From the NCBI GenBank assembly GCA_946478845.1, contig CAMLDI010000037.1:1-25403 (forward strand): a stretch of 25,403 nt of DNA, written 5' to 3'. The DNA comes from an uncultured Paenibacillaceae bacterium (GTDB taxonomy: Bacteria > Bacillota > Bacilli > Aneurinibacillales > Aneurinibacillaceae). How positions within the stretch are numbered: position 1 is the stretch's first letter; every line of letters begins with the position of its first letter. Positions 14,929 through 22,403 of the stretch are shown in pieces. The notes under the pieces were generated by a model, which saw only the letters and a list, made by a program, of their open reading frames with translations, did not search any database and was not told the origin of the DNA. The position numbers and the translations under genes were made by a program.

Positions 14929-15588
14929 ATGCCTTTAAGCAATGGATACGGAGTTGTCATCGGTTCAGTAAACAGTCATTTTATTGAACACCCAGATTCC
15001 CAGGGACGTTGGCCCCATTATCATATTATCGTGAATACGCCAGCAGGGAAATATGAATGTGTGATTAATTTAAAATCTAGGACAGCGATAAAAATTCAAT
15101 ATAAACACTACGAGTATCTAAATAGAAATAGATTTTCCACCCTATTGGAAAGGCCTAACGGATTTCATCCCCTGGCCTCCGAGCCTGGATCAGGCGCCTT
15201 AGATGTCATTCGCCATAAACATATCAACAACAGCATTTTTTGTTGGTTACTGCCTGAGTGGATTCGAAAAAAGTTTTTTAACAGTTATGAATGCAAATAC
15301 TGGGAACCGGAGAATGGAAATAATGTGATTGAGTTAATGCAATCTTGCCTAGCAGGAGTTACTAGAGTTTATATTTTCGGGGAACCCTATGAAACAGGGC
15401 TAGGGATTCATAATGTTCATATGAATCAAGGGGATCCCATCACCAGTTCTTTTGCAAAAGAAAATGGAATCTGGCAAGATGGAGGGGTGATGTTTGAGTA
15501 TGATTCCCCCCTGCCTCGCCTGGCCATTTTGTTGACCAAATTTCAAACTCAATCCTTGCAAACGGATGAAAATGGACGGCCAATATAA
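14929..15588 (+). CDS. yukJ: DUF2278 family protein (YukJ-like)
   Basis: 219 residues from the ATG at 14929, which has GGAGG six bases upstream; an earlier in-frame ATG at 14854 has no such site. The sequence shows the DUF2278 features: MPLSNGYGVVIGSVNSHFIE at the N-terminus, WPHYHIIVNTPAGKYECVIN, and the C-terminal IHNVHMNQGDP and NGIWQDGGVMF motifs, which carry conserved His and Asp residues that could bind metal. Bacillus YukJ belongs to this family and has no known activity. No signal peptide or membrane helix is seen. The methyltransferase gene follows after 51 bases without a terminator, so the two may form an operon. Confidence 0.85.
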   Translation: MPLSNGYGVVIGSVNSHFIEHPDSQGRWPHYHIIVNTPAGKYECVINLKSRTAIKIQYKHYEYLNRNRFSTLLERPNGFHPLASEPGSGALDVIRHKHINNSIFCWLLPEWIRKKFFNSYECKYWEPENGNNVIELMQSCLAGVTRVYIFGEPYETGLGIHNVHMNQGDPITSSFAKENGIWQDGGVMFEYDSPLPRLAILLTKFQTQSLQTDENGRPI

Positions 15589-15639
15589 CTCCGTCCCTTT
15601 TTCAAACCTTTTACTAGAAATTATGGAGAAGGTGATTTT

Positions 15640-16395
15640 ATGAAATCAACAGATAAATTCACAGACAAAGCTGAGGTATATGCAAAATACCGTCCTAGTT
15701 ACCCCCATGAATATATTGAATATTTAATCACTGAAACTGGGTTAAACGAGGATTGTATTATTGCAGATATTGGCTCGGGGACTGGAAAATTAAGCAGGCA
15801 GCTGATTGAAAGGGGATTATCTGTAATCGGTGTGGAACCAAATGATGATATGAGAACCGTAGCGGAACAATCGTTGAAGCCGGATTCCCGTTTTATTTCG
15901 ATTAAGGCAACGGCTGAAAACACAACTATAAATGATAATAGTCTAGATTTAGTTACGGCAGCACAGGCATTTCATTGGTTCGACAAAAAGAAGTTCAAAT
16001 TAGAATGCCAACGGATTTTGAAACAGGATGCGAAAGTGGCCCTTGTATGGAATAGCCGGGATGGGTCGAGCGAAATAAACAAGGAAAGTGCTGAAGTTTC
16101 CCAAAAGTACTGCCCCAATTTTAAAGGTTTTAGCGGTGGGATAGAGGAAACTCCAGTTGCATATCAGCAATTTTTTAAAGATGGAAAGTATGATTTTAAG
16201 AATTTTCGCAATGACTTGCAATTTGATTTTAATGGATTTTTGGGCAGGTACTTATCCGCTTCCTATTCCCCAAAAAAGACCGACAAGGAGTATAACCCCT
16301 TCATTGTTGCATTATCGAATTTATTTGAAAAATACAGCAAAAATGGAAAAATAGTTATTCCAAATAATACAAGAAGCTATTTGGGCAAAGTGTAA
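15640..16395 (+). CDS. Class I SAM-dependent methyltransferase
   Basis: 251 residues. The start FTDKAEVYAKYRPSYP is typical of the type-11 methyltransferases that begin with a Y-x-x-x-R-P-x-Y-P motif. Motif I is ADIGSGTGKLS (42-52), with acidic Glu66 after the second strand to hold the SAM ribose. NSLDLVTAAQAFHWFD is the motif after strand 4. The ending IPNNTRSYLGKV matches relatives, so the gene is complete. The methyl acceptor is unknown, most likely a small molecule. GGAGAAGGTG upstream supports the ATG. It is probably cotranscribed with the YukJ-like gene and is followed by two hairpins. Confidence 0.85.
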   Translation: MKSTDKFTDKAEVYAKYRPSYPHEYIEYLITETGLNEDCIIADIGSGTGKLSRQLIERGLSVIGVEPNDDMRTVAEQSLKPDSRFISIKATAENTTINDNSLDLVTAAQAFHWFDKKKFKLECQRILKQDAKVALVWNSRDGSSEINKESAEVSQKYCPNFKGFSGGIEETPVAYQQFFKDGKYDFKNFRNDLQFDFNGFLGRYLSASYSPKKTDKEYNPFIVALSNLFEKYSKNGKIVIPNNTRSYLGKV

Positions 16396-16406
16396 TTATT
16401 TCAAAA

Positions 16407-16483
16407 TTCCGCAATCGGGCACGATTGCGGAAAATCATTAGCCTAATTCCTCGGTAAAAATGCAGAGGAATTAGACTTTTTTT
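16407..16483 (+). terminator. Tandem hairpins terminating the yukJ-methyltransferase transcript
   Basis: An 11-bp stem (16407-16417 with 16422-16432) lacks a T run. The second stem (16443-16452 with 16465-16474) is followed by a seven-base T run and is the likely terminator. Confidence 0.8.
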
Positions 16484-16490
16484 ACATTTA

Positions 16491-17183
16491 CTATCTTTCT
16501 AATGCCATATTAACTGATTCAATAGCATGTATTACTGTTGTATTAAATAATGGGGCTTCTGAATCCTCTGGTTTTATTAATAACCCAATTTCTGTGCAAC
16601 CTAATATTATTCCCTCAGCTCCATGATCAACTAAACTCTTAATAACCTTTTTGAAATAATCCCTCGATGGTTCCAGAATCTCCCCTAAACACAACTCTTC
16701 AAAAATCACTTTATTTATAATATCTCTATCCTTTTTATTTGGTACTAAAACGTTGATTCCATTAGACTCTATTCTGGATTTATAAAAATCTTGCTCCATC
16801 GTATATTTAGTGCCAAGCAACCCTACCGTACTAATCCCAGACTTTTGAATTTGCTTCACTGTTGCATCAACAATATGTAAAATCGGCAAACTAGTTTTTT
16901 CTTCAATTAATTCAATCACTTTGTGCATTGTATTTGTACATATAATAATAAAATCAGCACCCCCTTTTTCCAAAGACTGTGCTACATCACCTAATAAATT
17001 TCCAGCCCTTTGCCAATCGCCTACTGCTTGAAAACGTTCAATCTCTTCAAAGTCAACACTATATAAAATACATTTGGCTGAATGTAATCCACCTAATTGA
17101 TTTTTAATTTCTTCATTAATTATCCGATAATATTCAACAGATGATTCCCAACTCATCCCACCTATTAGACCAATCGTTTTCAT
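16491..17183 (-). CDS. Aspartate/glutamate racemase family protein
   Basis: 230 residues from the ATG at 17183 (GGGGG five bases upstream; the TTG at 17195 lies within this site). The two catalytic cysteines are present, Cys82 in IICTNTMHK and Cys196 in IILGCTEIG, as in the YgeA/RacX branch. The N-terminus MKTIGLIGGMSWESSVEYYR is a family signature. Such enzymes interconvert L- and D-amino acids without a cofactor by a two-base mechanism. Whether this one acts on aspartate, or on a broader range as RacX-type enzymes do, cannot be told. D-amino acids would serve the cell wall or act as signals. It is a single gene with no linked partner. Confidence 0.9.
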   Translation of the reverse strand: MKTIGLIGGMSWESSVEYYRIINEEIKNQLGGLHSAKCILYSVDFEEIERFQAVGDWQRAGNLLGDVAQSLEKGGADFIIICTNTMHKVIELIEEKTSLPILHIVDATVKQIQKSGISTVGLLGTKYTMEQDFYKSRIESNGINVLVPNKKDRDIINKVIFEELCLGEILEPSRDYFKKVIKSLVDHGAEGIILGCTEIGLLIKPEDSEAPLFNTTVIHAIESVNMALER

Positions 17184-17319
17184 AAATACCCCCAATTTAT
17201 TTGGAATATATTACTAATCATATGTGAATCTTATATCTTTAACAACTACTTTCACAAATTGGATATGGTGAAAGAGTTGCAATTAATCCTTGTATAATAT
17301 GAATAGAGGTGATGATTGT

Positions 17320-17727
17320 TTGATTCCAAAAATAAAAAAACATGGGTTTTACTTATTAGCTCATGAAGAACTTTGTAAAACGTGTTTTGAACCGTTGATT
17401 CTAATTTACAAAAAAAGAATGACTGAGCTCTCTACAGAGAATATGTCCATGTTTAAAGAGCTGTTTTATAAACAGCTCACCAAGGGACAACGAGGTTTCT
17501 TTTTTAATGATAACTAACGTATCGAAAGACCATCAAACCCAACATTTTTTGTTCCAGAGGATGCACTTGTAAAATCTGTTAATTTCACTTAACCACTTAA
17601 TTGTTGCATTCCTGAAAACAAACCAAAAATCGAGTTCATTGAAAAATCCCCTTCAACCTTTATTGAAAAAGTCATTTTCTTCGGGAATGAGAACCAGTAT
17701 TTTAAACTATTATTCAAAGATTCATAA
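17320..17727 (+). pseudogene. Small hypothetical gene interrupted by two in-frame stops
   Basis: A TTG start at 17320 follows AGAGGTGAT at a good distance and opens 65 codons (IPKIKKHGFYLLAHEELCKT and onward, ending TKGQRGFFFNDN). After the TAA at 17515 the same frame continues with coding-like sequence (NPTFFVPEDALVKSVNFT), meets TAA at 17590, and goes on with IEKSPSTFIEKVIFFGNENQ to a final TAA at 17725. If the two stops are read as mutations, the original product was about 135 residues with no signal peptide. I do not recognise the family. The alternative is that only the first 65 codons are a real small gene and the rest is chance. TATAAT at 17293-17298 is a plausible -10 box, but no clear -35 is seen. 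Confidence 0.45.
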
Positions 17728-17782
17728 TGGTCTTTTTTAAATCGAAGATATCCAACTTACTAAAGGAAAAGGTTAATCATAA

Positions 17783-17828
17783 AACAACACAACAAAAGGA
17801 GCTTCTTCGCTCCTTTTATTGTGTTGTT
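17783..17828. terminator. Long hairpin terminator overlapping the end of the secreted-protein gene
   Basis: AACAACACAA (17783-17792) and AAAAGGAGC (17794-17802) pair with GCTCCTTTT (17809-17817) and TTGTGTTGTT (17819-17828), with a single mismatch between the two stems. The stop codon at 17816-17818 lies in the right arm. T-rich flanks occur on both strands. Confidence 0.8.
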
Positions 17829-18238
17829 AAAGTACCATCTTTACTTTTCTTGACATTAATTTCCCATTCAACATCATTTTTTAACCGTATACAGGAATCC
17901 ATTATAAAGCGTAAGTCAATATCACCTTTTTTATATGCAACTTCATAGGCATCAAATTTTTTGCTTATAAAATAACGAAATACTTTATCTTCAGAGATAC
18001 CTTTTTCTTTTGCAATTTCAACAATACTTTTTTCTTTTCTTAATTGCTTAAATTCTTGTTTAGTCACACCTAAAAAACGATATAAATCCTCAAAATCTGT
18101 TTTATAAATAAACATAACCTTTCCTTCATTCTTACCATCATCATTATTTACTTTTGCAAAACCAGGTGTGGTATTAACAGAGAAAATCAGAAAGATAAAA
18201 AGAACAGTAAAAATTATCCATCTTCGTTGTTTATGCAT
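17816..18238 (-). CDS. Secreted hypothetical protein with a helical SIVEIAKEKGIS-type domain
   Basis: 140 residues from the ATG at 18238, which has AAGGGG nine bases upstream; a longer frame to 18301 has no matching ribosome binding site. A signal peptide covers about 1-27 (basic MHKQRRW, hydrophobic core, then PGFAKV). The mature part contains LGVTKQEFKQLRKEKSIVEI and AKEKGISEDKVFRYF, a pattern seen in small secreted or envelope proteins of Bacilli in which an L-G-x-T-x-E-E-L repeat is followed by a K-S-x-x-E-I-A-x-E-K-G-I helix. Function is unknown. An eight-codon leader frame ends just before this gene (see 18244-18270). Confidence 0.65.
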   Translation of the reverse strand: MHKQRRWIIFTVLFIFLIFSVNTTPGFAKVNNDDGKNEGKVMFIYKTDFEDLYRFLGVTKQEFKQLRKEKSIVEIAKEKGISEDKVFRYFISKKFDAYEVAYKKGDIDLRFIMDSCIRLKNDVEWEINVKKSKDGTLTTQ

Positions 18239-18243
18239 TAGCG

Positions 18244-18270
18244 CTAACCCCTTTTTAAAATATCCTTCAT
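18244..18270 (-). CDS. Eight-codon leader reading frame (MKDILKRG)
   Basis: ATG at 18270 is preceded by AAGGAG at good spacing and reads MKDILKRG then TAG, ending five bases before the ATG of the secreted-protein gene. Its last codons contain the AAGGGG ribosome binding site of that gene, so its translation would affect the next start. Too short to prove by sequence alone. Confidence 0.35.
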   Translation of the reverse strand: MKDILKRG

Positions 18271-18446
18271 ATTTTCTCTCCTTAGTCACCGAATTATTCA
18301 TTTAATTATCCAAAACCAACTAATATTCCCTTTATATGAATTTATTGGATATAGCAACATAGTTATAATTGCTTAGAGGAAGTAAGAATAATTAATAACA
18401 AATAATGGGATTTTAATAGTAATGATTAATTTGGAGGGAGTCAAGG

Positions 18447-18962
18447 ATGAAAAAGATATTGGTTATGTTTGTAGTTACCTTTATAACGACAATGTGTTTA
18501 CTTTTTCAAACAGAAGCAACAACAAATTCCCATCTAGAAGTAGGGAAAAATTCATTAGTTAATGAAGACATAAATAAAATTAAGAAGAAAGTAGATTTTA
18601 ATATATTAAATTTGCAAAGTAATGATGATTGGAGATTAGAAATAAAACCATTTTTTATTAGAGATACAAAAATTATACGAAATATTATATTACATTATTT
18701 TGAAAAAAATAGCGATAATTTGATTGTTAGCATTGAACAAATGAAAGATACAGGGTTTTTAAAACTGCCAATAACTGAAGAAGCAAGTATTTATTATGTT
18801 AATGGGAATAAGGCATATTTTGACTCCTGGAAGGACTCAATTAATAGTAAAGCACCTGTAGGCGGAATATTACAGTGGGCACAAAATGGTACTTTTATTC
18901 AAATGATGAGTGCTGTTTTAACAAAAGATGAGATGGTAAAATTGGCTAAATCATTAAATTAA
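18447..18962 (+). CDS. Secreted protein with a DUF4367-like domain
   Basis: 171 residues with a signal peptide of about 25 residues (MKKILVMFVVTFITTMCLLF, then TEATTNS); there is a Cys but no good lipobox, so it is probably released or loosely attached. The mature part has VDFNILNLQ, IILHYFE, LIVSIEQM, and the ending GGILQWAQNGTFIQMMSAVL then KDEMVKLAKSLN. A W-x-x-N/D-G-T strand followed by a closing helix with a final S-L is the pattern of DUF4367-type domains. Function is unknown. GGAGGG eight bases upstream supports the ATG. It is transcribed divergently from the secreted-protein gene at 17816-18238. Confidence 0.7.
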   Translation: MKKILVMFVVTFITTMCLLFQTEATTNSHLEVGKNSLVNEDINKIKKKVDFNILNLQSNDDWRLEIKPFFIRDTKIIRNIILHYFEKNSDNLIVSIEQMKDTGFLKLPITEEASIYYVNGNKAYFDSWKDSINSKAPVGGILQWAQNGTFIQMMSAVLTKDEMVKLAKSLN

Positions 18963-18976
18963 CAAATTAATCTCAT

Positions 18977-19010
18977 ATCCCCACGTTAACAACTTATAAC
19001 GTAGGGATTT
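18977..19010 (+). terminator. Probable terminator after the secreted DUF4367-like gene
   Basis: ATCCC and ACGTTA pair with TAACGT and GGGAT, with one bulged base on each side, followed by TTTTAT. Confidence 0.5.
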
Positions 19011-19142
19011 TATGTTTGCTATAAAAAGAATCGGCTTTATTTCTTTTTTGATACCCGTTGACCCGATACTTAAAAAATAAAAAGGCGTTCCTTCTTTTAT
19101 TAATGCATCGACACCGTTAGCTTAACAAGATGAACCTTATAA

Positions 19143-19718
19143 TTACTTACTACGAATTGGCAGGAGTACATTTTCAATAAAATGATATACCTTTTCTTCG
19201 CCTTCACTTCTTGATCTGACTGTAAAAAGGAGCCATTCATTAGGGGAATTTGAAGTTCTCTTGTAATTCTGATCCAATATCCTTGCTTCATCAACACTTG
19301 TAGGTTCGTTAAAATAGATATTCCAAGTACCAAATTCATTTCGAAATCCGATGGTACTGATTGCACTATGTTCTTCGTCCCAATAATCAATATGCCAGTG
19401 TCTACCTTGTAAATGTTCATCTATCTCTTTTTTATAATCTTCGTAACAAGTCTCAATCTCAATAACTTCCATGTCTTCACTAATTTGATCGTTAGGAATA
19501 ATAACGGACTCAGGTACAGCATCATTATCGTAAAGAATACCTGCGATTACATAAGCTAAATCTTTTTTTGCCTCCTTAATTGCTTTATCCTTTGTATTCC
19601 CTCTACTTAACGGAAATTCCCACCCAGTATCACTAAATAAGGTTGGAAAATATACTCCGAAGTCCCCATCCTTTTCTCGACGTATAAAAGCTGGATATTT
19701 CCAATTAGTTGTACCCAT
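19143..19718 (-). CDS. HicB-like protein with an extra C-terminal domain, no HicA partner
   Basis: 191 residues from the ATG at 19718 (AGTGGGG six bases upstream; the GTG at 19730 is part of that site). Residues about 7-75 resemble the partly degraded RNase-H fold of HicB antitoxins: YPAFIRREKDGDFGVYFPTL, then SRGNTKDKAIKEAKKDLAYV and AVPESVIIP. The remaining 110 residues (CYEDYKKEIDEHLQGRHWHI then DYWDEEHSAISTIGFRNEFG and WNIYFNEPTSVDEARILDQN) form a second domain that I do not recognise; it is not the usual ribbon-helix-helix or HTH tail. A HicA toxin (about 60 residues, dsRNA-binding fold) is not seen on either side. It may be an orphan antitoxin, or HicB-fold proteins may have another use here. 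Confidence 0.65.
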   Translation of the reverse strand: MGTTNWKYPAFIRREKDGDFGVYFPTLFSDTGWEFPLSRGNTKDKAIKEAKKDLAYVIAGILYDNDAVPESVIIPNDQISEDMEVIEIETCYEDYKKEIDEHLQGRHWHIDYWDEEHSAISTIGFRNEFGTWNIYFNEPTSVDEARILDQNYKRTSNSPNEWLLFTVRSRSEGEEKVYHFIENVLLPIRSK

Positions 19719-19880
19719 AGTTAACCCCACTTTCTTAAAAAATTTTCATTAAACTATTCTAAGCGTTTACTCAATAATAAAAGGCATCAATGGCTTTGAT
19801 AAATCTTAATGTTGACTATTGAATATATTTAAGAGAAACCCTTATAGACTGAGGTTTCCCAATTATTTTTGAATATGCAC

Positions 19881-20063
19881 CTATTGATACTTAATAATTT
19901 TTGTAACTCCATATTCTGTTAAAAAATTTTTATGACTCAGCTCCTCTACCCATTTTTTATGGTTTAATTGATAAGTTCCATATTTATCTTGATAAGTAAA
20001 ACTTCCAACATTAATCACAATTGGTTTATGTTTGATATAAGAGCACATATCTTCTTTTTTCAT
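19881..20063 (-). CDS. Small hypothetical protein, possibly a remnant
   Basis: 60 residues from the ATG at 20063, reading MKKEDMCSYIKHKPIVINVG, SFTYQDKYGTYQLNHKKW and VEELSHKNFLTEYGVTKIIK. The composition is protein-like, with a plausible beta-strand then helix layout. An in-frame extension upstream would run through the terminator hairpin at 20077-20108 and is not coding. No Shine-Dalgarno sequence precedes the ATG, and the transcript from the upstream gene should stop before it, so expression is doubtful; it may be the surviving C-terminal end of a larger gene. I do not recognise the family. Confidence 0.4.
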   Translation of the reverse strand: MKKEDMCSYIKHKPIVINVGSFTYQDKYGTYQLNHKKWVEELSHKNFLTEYGVTKIIKYQ

Positions 20064-20076
20064 ATCGTTTAATATG

Positions 20077-20108
20077 TAAAAAAAAACCTCTATATTTTTA
20101 CAGAGGTT
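20077..20108 (-). terminator. Terminator of the BlaI/BlaR1-like operon
   Basis: AACCTCT (20085-20091) pairs with AGAGGTT (20102-20108). On the minus strand it is followed by a run of eight or more T residues. It lies about 25 bases past the stop of the gene at 20134. Confidence 0.85.
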
Positions 20109-20133
20109 GGTTTTTTGATTCTTCATTACTTTT

Positions 20134-21765
20134 TTATTTAAGTGAACTAACAATGTCAACCATTTGATCATAAGGTAAAAATCCATCAACTGCTACGGTG
20201 ATATCTCCAAAACGGGTTTTAAATATTTTATCTGCATCATCAGGTCTAACTGAATAGTACCAATCGTGATTTCCTATAGTCACCTTTTCTTGCTTTACAC
20301 CAGGAATATTAATAGGGTCTTTACCTTCCTTAGAATTATCAACATTACTTTGCCATATATGAACGGGACCGTTAGTTGTATCAAAGAACAGATCAACATG
20401 TTCTAAAGAAGTACCCTGTCTAGCATTGGTCATAAAAGCACCATTAAGTTTATCTAAAGGTAATTTATCTGGTACAAGAACTTTAAATGGGGCATGTTGT
20501 TTTATCTTAGCTAGTCCATCTTGGCTAGTCTCGTGGGCTGAAAGTATATCCTTATTGTCTTTGGTTATAATTGCTTGTGGAGTATTGTTTACAGATGGTG
20601 TATTCGTAGGTGTATAAATCAAAGCATTTGTTTGCGTAATTTTCTGCTTTTCATTTGAGCCAACAGCTTGTGCATTTACTAAAGATAGGGATGCAACAGC
20701 AACCAACGTAACCACACCTAGTGCAGACCAACGATAGGATTTCTTGTTAAATTCTTTAATCATTAAAATCCTCCTTTTTATGTTCCTTTTATTTCTACTT
20801 AAATTCGCCAGACTAGGCATTTGATAATAATTAGAGTAATGTTCTAAAAGACTTATTACTGTATGACCATATAAGATTTTTTCCTCTTCCACCATAAATG
20901 TGAGAGCATAAGCATCACATGCAAGTTCCTGATCTTCCCTCATAGAAATATAAGCCCACCATAAAATGGGGTTAAACCAATTTATGATTAGTAAACCATG
21001 CATTATCCAATTAAAAGCAACATCCCTTCGTTTGATATGAGTTAATTCATGAACAAAAATATGTCTCAGTTGTTGATCAGATAGACGATTGACATATACA
21101 CTTGAGAGTAATATTTTAGGTTTAATAAAGCCCAGAACCGTTGGACTTGATATTTTTTCATTTAAAAGTAGTGGGATTCTTTGCGAAACAGACATGCTTT
21201 TTTGGCAATTATGAAAAATTCCAATAATTCTTTTGTCAGTAATAACGGGGTTTTGTTGTAAGTTTTTAAATAATCGTCTGTTTACAAAATAAGTTACCAA
21301 ACTTAAAACAAGAATGCCCAATAACCAAAGATATAAAGCAACAGTATGAAAAGAAATTCGATTATTCATTTGGTTATCATTTTGAGTGGGTATATAATTG
21401 TTTTCTTTAAGAGTAAGTATAGCAGGGTGTCGTTCATCTCCATTGGCCCCCTTTTTTCCTAATATACCCGTTTTTTCTTCTTCAGATTGGTTTACTAAAG
21501 AATCAAAGGACTGGCTTTGAACTGAAACACCAAAACCATATGAAAGTATTGAATAAATACTATACGAGCTATCTGGTGACCATGGAAGTAGCAATCTCAC
21601 AATTAAAATCATCCAAAGTAGATAGTACCACCTTGGGGTTAGCTTGTTTCTAAGCAAGGTTCTAACAATTAGGATGAGTATCGTTAAAATGCTTGCCATA
21701 ATAGACGTTTCAATTACCCAGTTAAACAAACGAGATAGATAGATGTTTGAAACAATATCTATCAT
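20134..21765 (-). CDS. BlaR1/MecR1-type M56 metalloprotease sensor with a DUF4367-like extracellular domain
   Basis: 543 residues. The N-terminal half is the M56 protease: membrane helices near 15-35, 45-61, 140-161 and about 345-366, with the zinc site HELTH at 239-243 and a Glu in REDQELACDAY (around 280) as third ligand. After the last helix, the outer C-terminal part (about 370-543) has no S-x-x-K penicillin-binding motif. Instead it reads APFKVLVPDKLPLDKLNGAF, GPVHIWQSN, VTIGNHDWYYSVRP and ends YDQMVDIVSSLK, a DUF4367-like pattern. In BlaR1, signal binding triggers cleavage of the repressor; here the signal is unlikely to be a beta-lactam. The ATG is two bases past the repressor stop, with AAGGATGAG upstream. 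Confidence 0.88.
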   Translation of the reverse strand: MIDIVSNIYLSRLFNWVIETSIMASILTILILIVRTLLRNKLTPRWYYLLWMILIVRLLLPWSPDSSYSIYSILSYGFGVSVQSQSFDSLVNQSEEEKTGILGKKGANGDERHPAILTLKENNYIPTQNDNQMNNRISFHTVALYLWLLGILVLSLVTYFVNRRLFKNLQQNPVITDKRIIGIFHNCQKSMSVSQRIPLLLNEKISSPTVLGFIKPKILLSSVYVNRLSDQQLRHIFVHELTHIKRRDVAFNWIMHGLLIINWFNPILWWAYISMREDQELACDAYALTFMVEEEKILYGHTVISLLEHYSNYYQMPSLANLSRNKRNIKRRILMIKEFNKKSYRWSALGVVTLVAVASLSLVNAQAVGSNEKQKITQTNALIYTPTNTPSVNNTPQAIITKDNKDILSAHETSQDGLAKIKQHAPFKVLVPDKLPLDKLNGAFMTNARQGTSLEHVDLFFDTTNGPVHIWQSNVDNSKEGKDPINIPGVKQEKVTIGNHDWYYSVRPDDADKIFKTRFGDITVAVDGFLPYDQMVDIVSSLK

Positions 21766-21767
21766 AT

Positions 21768-22166
21768 TTACTCATCCTTCCTTTGACTCTCTTCAACTTT
21801 CTCATCTAAAATCCGTTTCAGTTCACTAATGTCTTCTGGTGATAACTTTTCTTCCTTTAAAAAATTTACAAGTAATGGCTTAAATGCTGTACCACAGAAT
21901 CGTGTAAGCAAGGAATTTGTTTCTTCTTGAAGACAACTTTCTTGAGAGATCAAAGGATAGTACGTATACATACGTCCTTTATCCTGTTGATAAGAAACAG
22001 CTTTCTTTTGGACTAACCTGTTAATCAGTGTTCGTATGGTTTTCGGCTTCCAATTCATCTTCGACTCCAACTTTTCAATTACTTCATTTGCAGTTTGAGG
22101 AGATTTTGCCCAAAGAACTTTCATGATTTCCATTTCAGCTTCAGATATTTTTGGTAATTCTTTCAT
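21768..22166 (-). CDS. BlaI/MecI/CopY-family transcriptional repressor
   Basis: 132 residues from the ATG at 22166. The N-terminal winged helix reads ISEAEMEIMKVLWAKSPQTA, VIEKLESKMNWKPKTIRTLI and NRLVQKKAVSY; a C-terminal dimerisation helix follows. Residues 98-103 are LLVNFL: Asn101-Phe102 sits at the same number as the site at which BlaR1 or MecR1 cleaves staphylococcal BlaI and MecI, so cleavage by the adjacent protease is likely. It is the first gene of a two-gene operon and should repress it from the two operators just upstream. GGAGGTGG lies about 12 bases before the ATG; the in-frame GTG at 22181 is inside this site and was rejected. Confidence 0.92.
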   Translation of the reverse strand: MKELPKISEAEMEIMKVLWAKSPQTANEVIEKLESKMNWKPKTIRTLINRLVQKKAVSYQQDKGRMYTYYPLISQESCLQEETNSLLTRFCGTAFKPLLVNFLKEEKLSPEDISELKRILDEKVEESQRKDE

Positions 22167-22185
22167 GGTATAAATAACCACCTCC

Positions 22186-22241
22186 GATATTACATATGTA
22201 ATCTTTAATATGATATTACAAATGTAATCCTAGTATGTCAA
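22186..22241 (-). promoter_or_regulatory. Promoter with two BlaI-type operators
   Basis: GATATTACATATGTAATC (22186-22203) and GATATTACAAATGTAATC (22212-22229) differ at one base and each contains the TACA-x-A-TGTA palindrome bound by BlaI/MecI repressors; the centres are 26 bp apart. On the minus strand a perfect -35 TTGACA (22236-22241) and TAATAT (22213-22218) are 17 bases apart. The upstream operator therefore covers the -10 box and the downstream one covers the transcript start. Confidence 0.85.
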
Positions 22242-22403
22242 TTAATATTTTAATATTCTGATAATTATATCGACCTATAGAACATCTTCGTATTTTTTCC
22301 AGTACCTTAAGAGTCAAACGCTATTTTATTTTCGCATAATTCATTACAAAAAAATCTTTTTCACATTGAAGATTTTCAAATATCGAAAGAAAATATGATA
22401 AAA

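Noticed and set aside
19100..19420. A 106-codon minus-strand frame overlapping the HicB-like gene, considered as a HicA candidate
   Set aside because: It is an alternate frame of the HicB-like gene and lacks the dsRNA-binding G-x-x-x-H pattern of HicA.
20064..20189. Upstream extension of the small frame at 19881-20063
   Set aside because: The extension consists of the end of the protease gene in another frame and the terminator hairpin at 20077-20108.
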